From Pegethrix bostrychoides GSE-TBD4-15B (GTDB lineage: Bacteria; Cyanobacteriota; Cyanobacteriia; Elainellales; Elainellaceae): a stretch of DNA of 64,000 nucleotides. Within the stretch, counting starts at the first letter, position 1. Each line of letters starts with the position of its first letter. Position numbers and translations under genes: made by a program. Shown piece after piece: positions 63,570 through 64,000 of the stretch. A model generated the notes under the pieces. That model was not told the DNA's origin. It saw only the letters and a program-made list of their open reading frames with translations, and did no database searches. The DNA is taken from assembly GCA_019359155.1 (NCBI GenBank), contig JAHHHV010000080.1:31881-95880 (forward strand), written 5' to 3'.

Positions 63570-64000
63570 GCTCTCCTTATAAAATCTCGTGTAATTGGTG
63601 AACCGGGAGATTAGTAGCTAGATGAGCTTTCCGAAGTGAACCCTAATCTGACGGCTCTTGATATCAAGTATAGAGGTAAAAGTTGAAGGTGTTATAAGAA
63701 AGCTGCCAGATCAAATGTGCTTTAGCGCACTAATTCACAAATTCCTCAGCTTGTTTGCGTATAGCTTGGATTACCAGACTGACAATAGCTGGGGCAGACT
63801 ATGCACTATGAGAACCCTTACCATATAGGCATTTGAGAATACTTTCTATAAAGCTGTCAGCTTTAGAAGCTGTTTGTAAATCTCAGTTAAGCATTACGGA
63901 CTCCCGCTTTTGCTGCTTGGTCAAGCCGCGCGTTCGGCGATTCCGGCATAGTCGCCGCAACATCAACCGAATCATGACCACATACACCATACCCTCATGA
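63570..64000. other. intergenic region at right edge
   Basis: 431 bp, no supported gene. AT-rich to about 63890, then GC-rich. A short minus-strand frame from 63982 to about 63875 encodes an Arg-rich peptide without recognised similarity and may be part of a gene remnant. Confidence 0.5.

Noticed and set aside
63432..63614. 60-codon plus-strand open frame
   Set aside because: It lies antisense to the better supported 56-residue gene and lacks a ribosome site.

Overview
The window comes from a filamentous, non-heterocystous, nitrogen-fixing cyanobacterium of the Leptolyngbya/Plectonema type. The evidence is a complete molybdenum nitrogenase cluster in cyanobacterial order (nifB-fdxN-nifS-nifU-nifH-nifD-nifK...nifE-nifN-nifX-nifW-hesA-hesB-fdxH-feoA...fdxB), two CnfR-type regulators, a fused ModBC transporter, GCGATCGC (HIP1) octamers, and a micro-oxic chlorophyll/heme/bilin gene set. 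No developmental excision element interrupts nifD, nifH or fdxN. No rRNA or tRNA gene was recognised. The genus is an inference from gene content.

Layout. 1-6.2 kb: low-oxygen tetrapyrrole genes (3' end of acsF/chlA, ho2, hemN, a chlE/bchE cyclase with an added receiver domain), then a fatty acid desaturase. 6.2-8.9 kb: two radical-SAM proteins and a nitronate monooxygenase-like flavoprotein. 8.9-16 kb: a leftward cupin operon, cnfR copy A, a leftward ParB-like gene and cnfR copy B. 16-20.6 kb: cysK, an hsdR remnant, a luciferase-like oxidoreductase and an ArsC-like nitrogenase-associated protein. 20.6-24.4 kb: molybdate uptake and sensing (mop, modBC, modA, a TOBE regulator). 24.5-27.9 kb: a phosphonate/selenate-type ABC transporter. 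28-31.4 kb: a large NB-ARC/STAND protein, with a 36-residue peptide gene at its 3' end. 31.4-32.2 kb: two MITE-like elements. 32.3-36.8 kb: leftward nifV-nifZ-nifT, dps, nifP and small genes. 37.9-55.1 kb: the rightward nif operon(s). 55.2-64 kb: accessory DNA with a carboxysome shell protein, a gutted hemE, an ArsR regulator, two MBL-like proteins, a SulP transporter and several small or broken genes.

How the parts fit. NifH/D/K are the nitrogenase. NifB, E, N, V, X and the NafY-like protein make and carry FeMo-cofactor. NifU, NifS, HesA, HesB and NifP (O-acetylserine supply, with cysK nearby) provide Fe-S clusters. FdxN, FdxH and FdxB carry electrons. Mod and Mop supply molybdate and FeoA marks ferrous iron uptake, although feoB is now a wreck. 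The tetrapyrrole genes would keep chlorophyll, heme and bilin synthesis running at the low oxygen that nitrogenase needs.

The strongest unexplained signal is a composite cis-element repeated in four promoters. It consists of AATACTAGTCCCC-type boxes spaced by 22 bp, followed by TTGAGTACA-N2/3-CTAAT. The copies facing nifP and nifB are near mirror images within one 1.1-kb intergenic region. The same element precedes the cupin operon and the ParB-like gene, which flank the two cnfR genes. Those cnfR genes share a 425-bp stretch, identical base for base, that encodes their DNA-binding domain. Together this suggests one regulon reaching beyond the classical nif genes.
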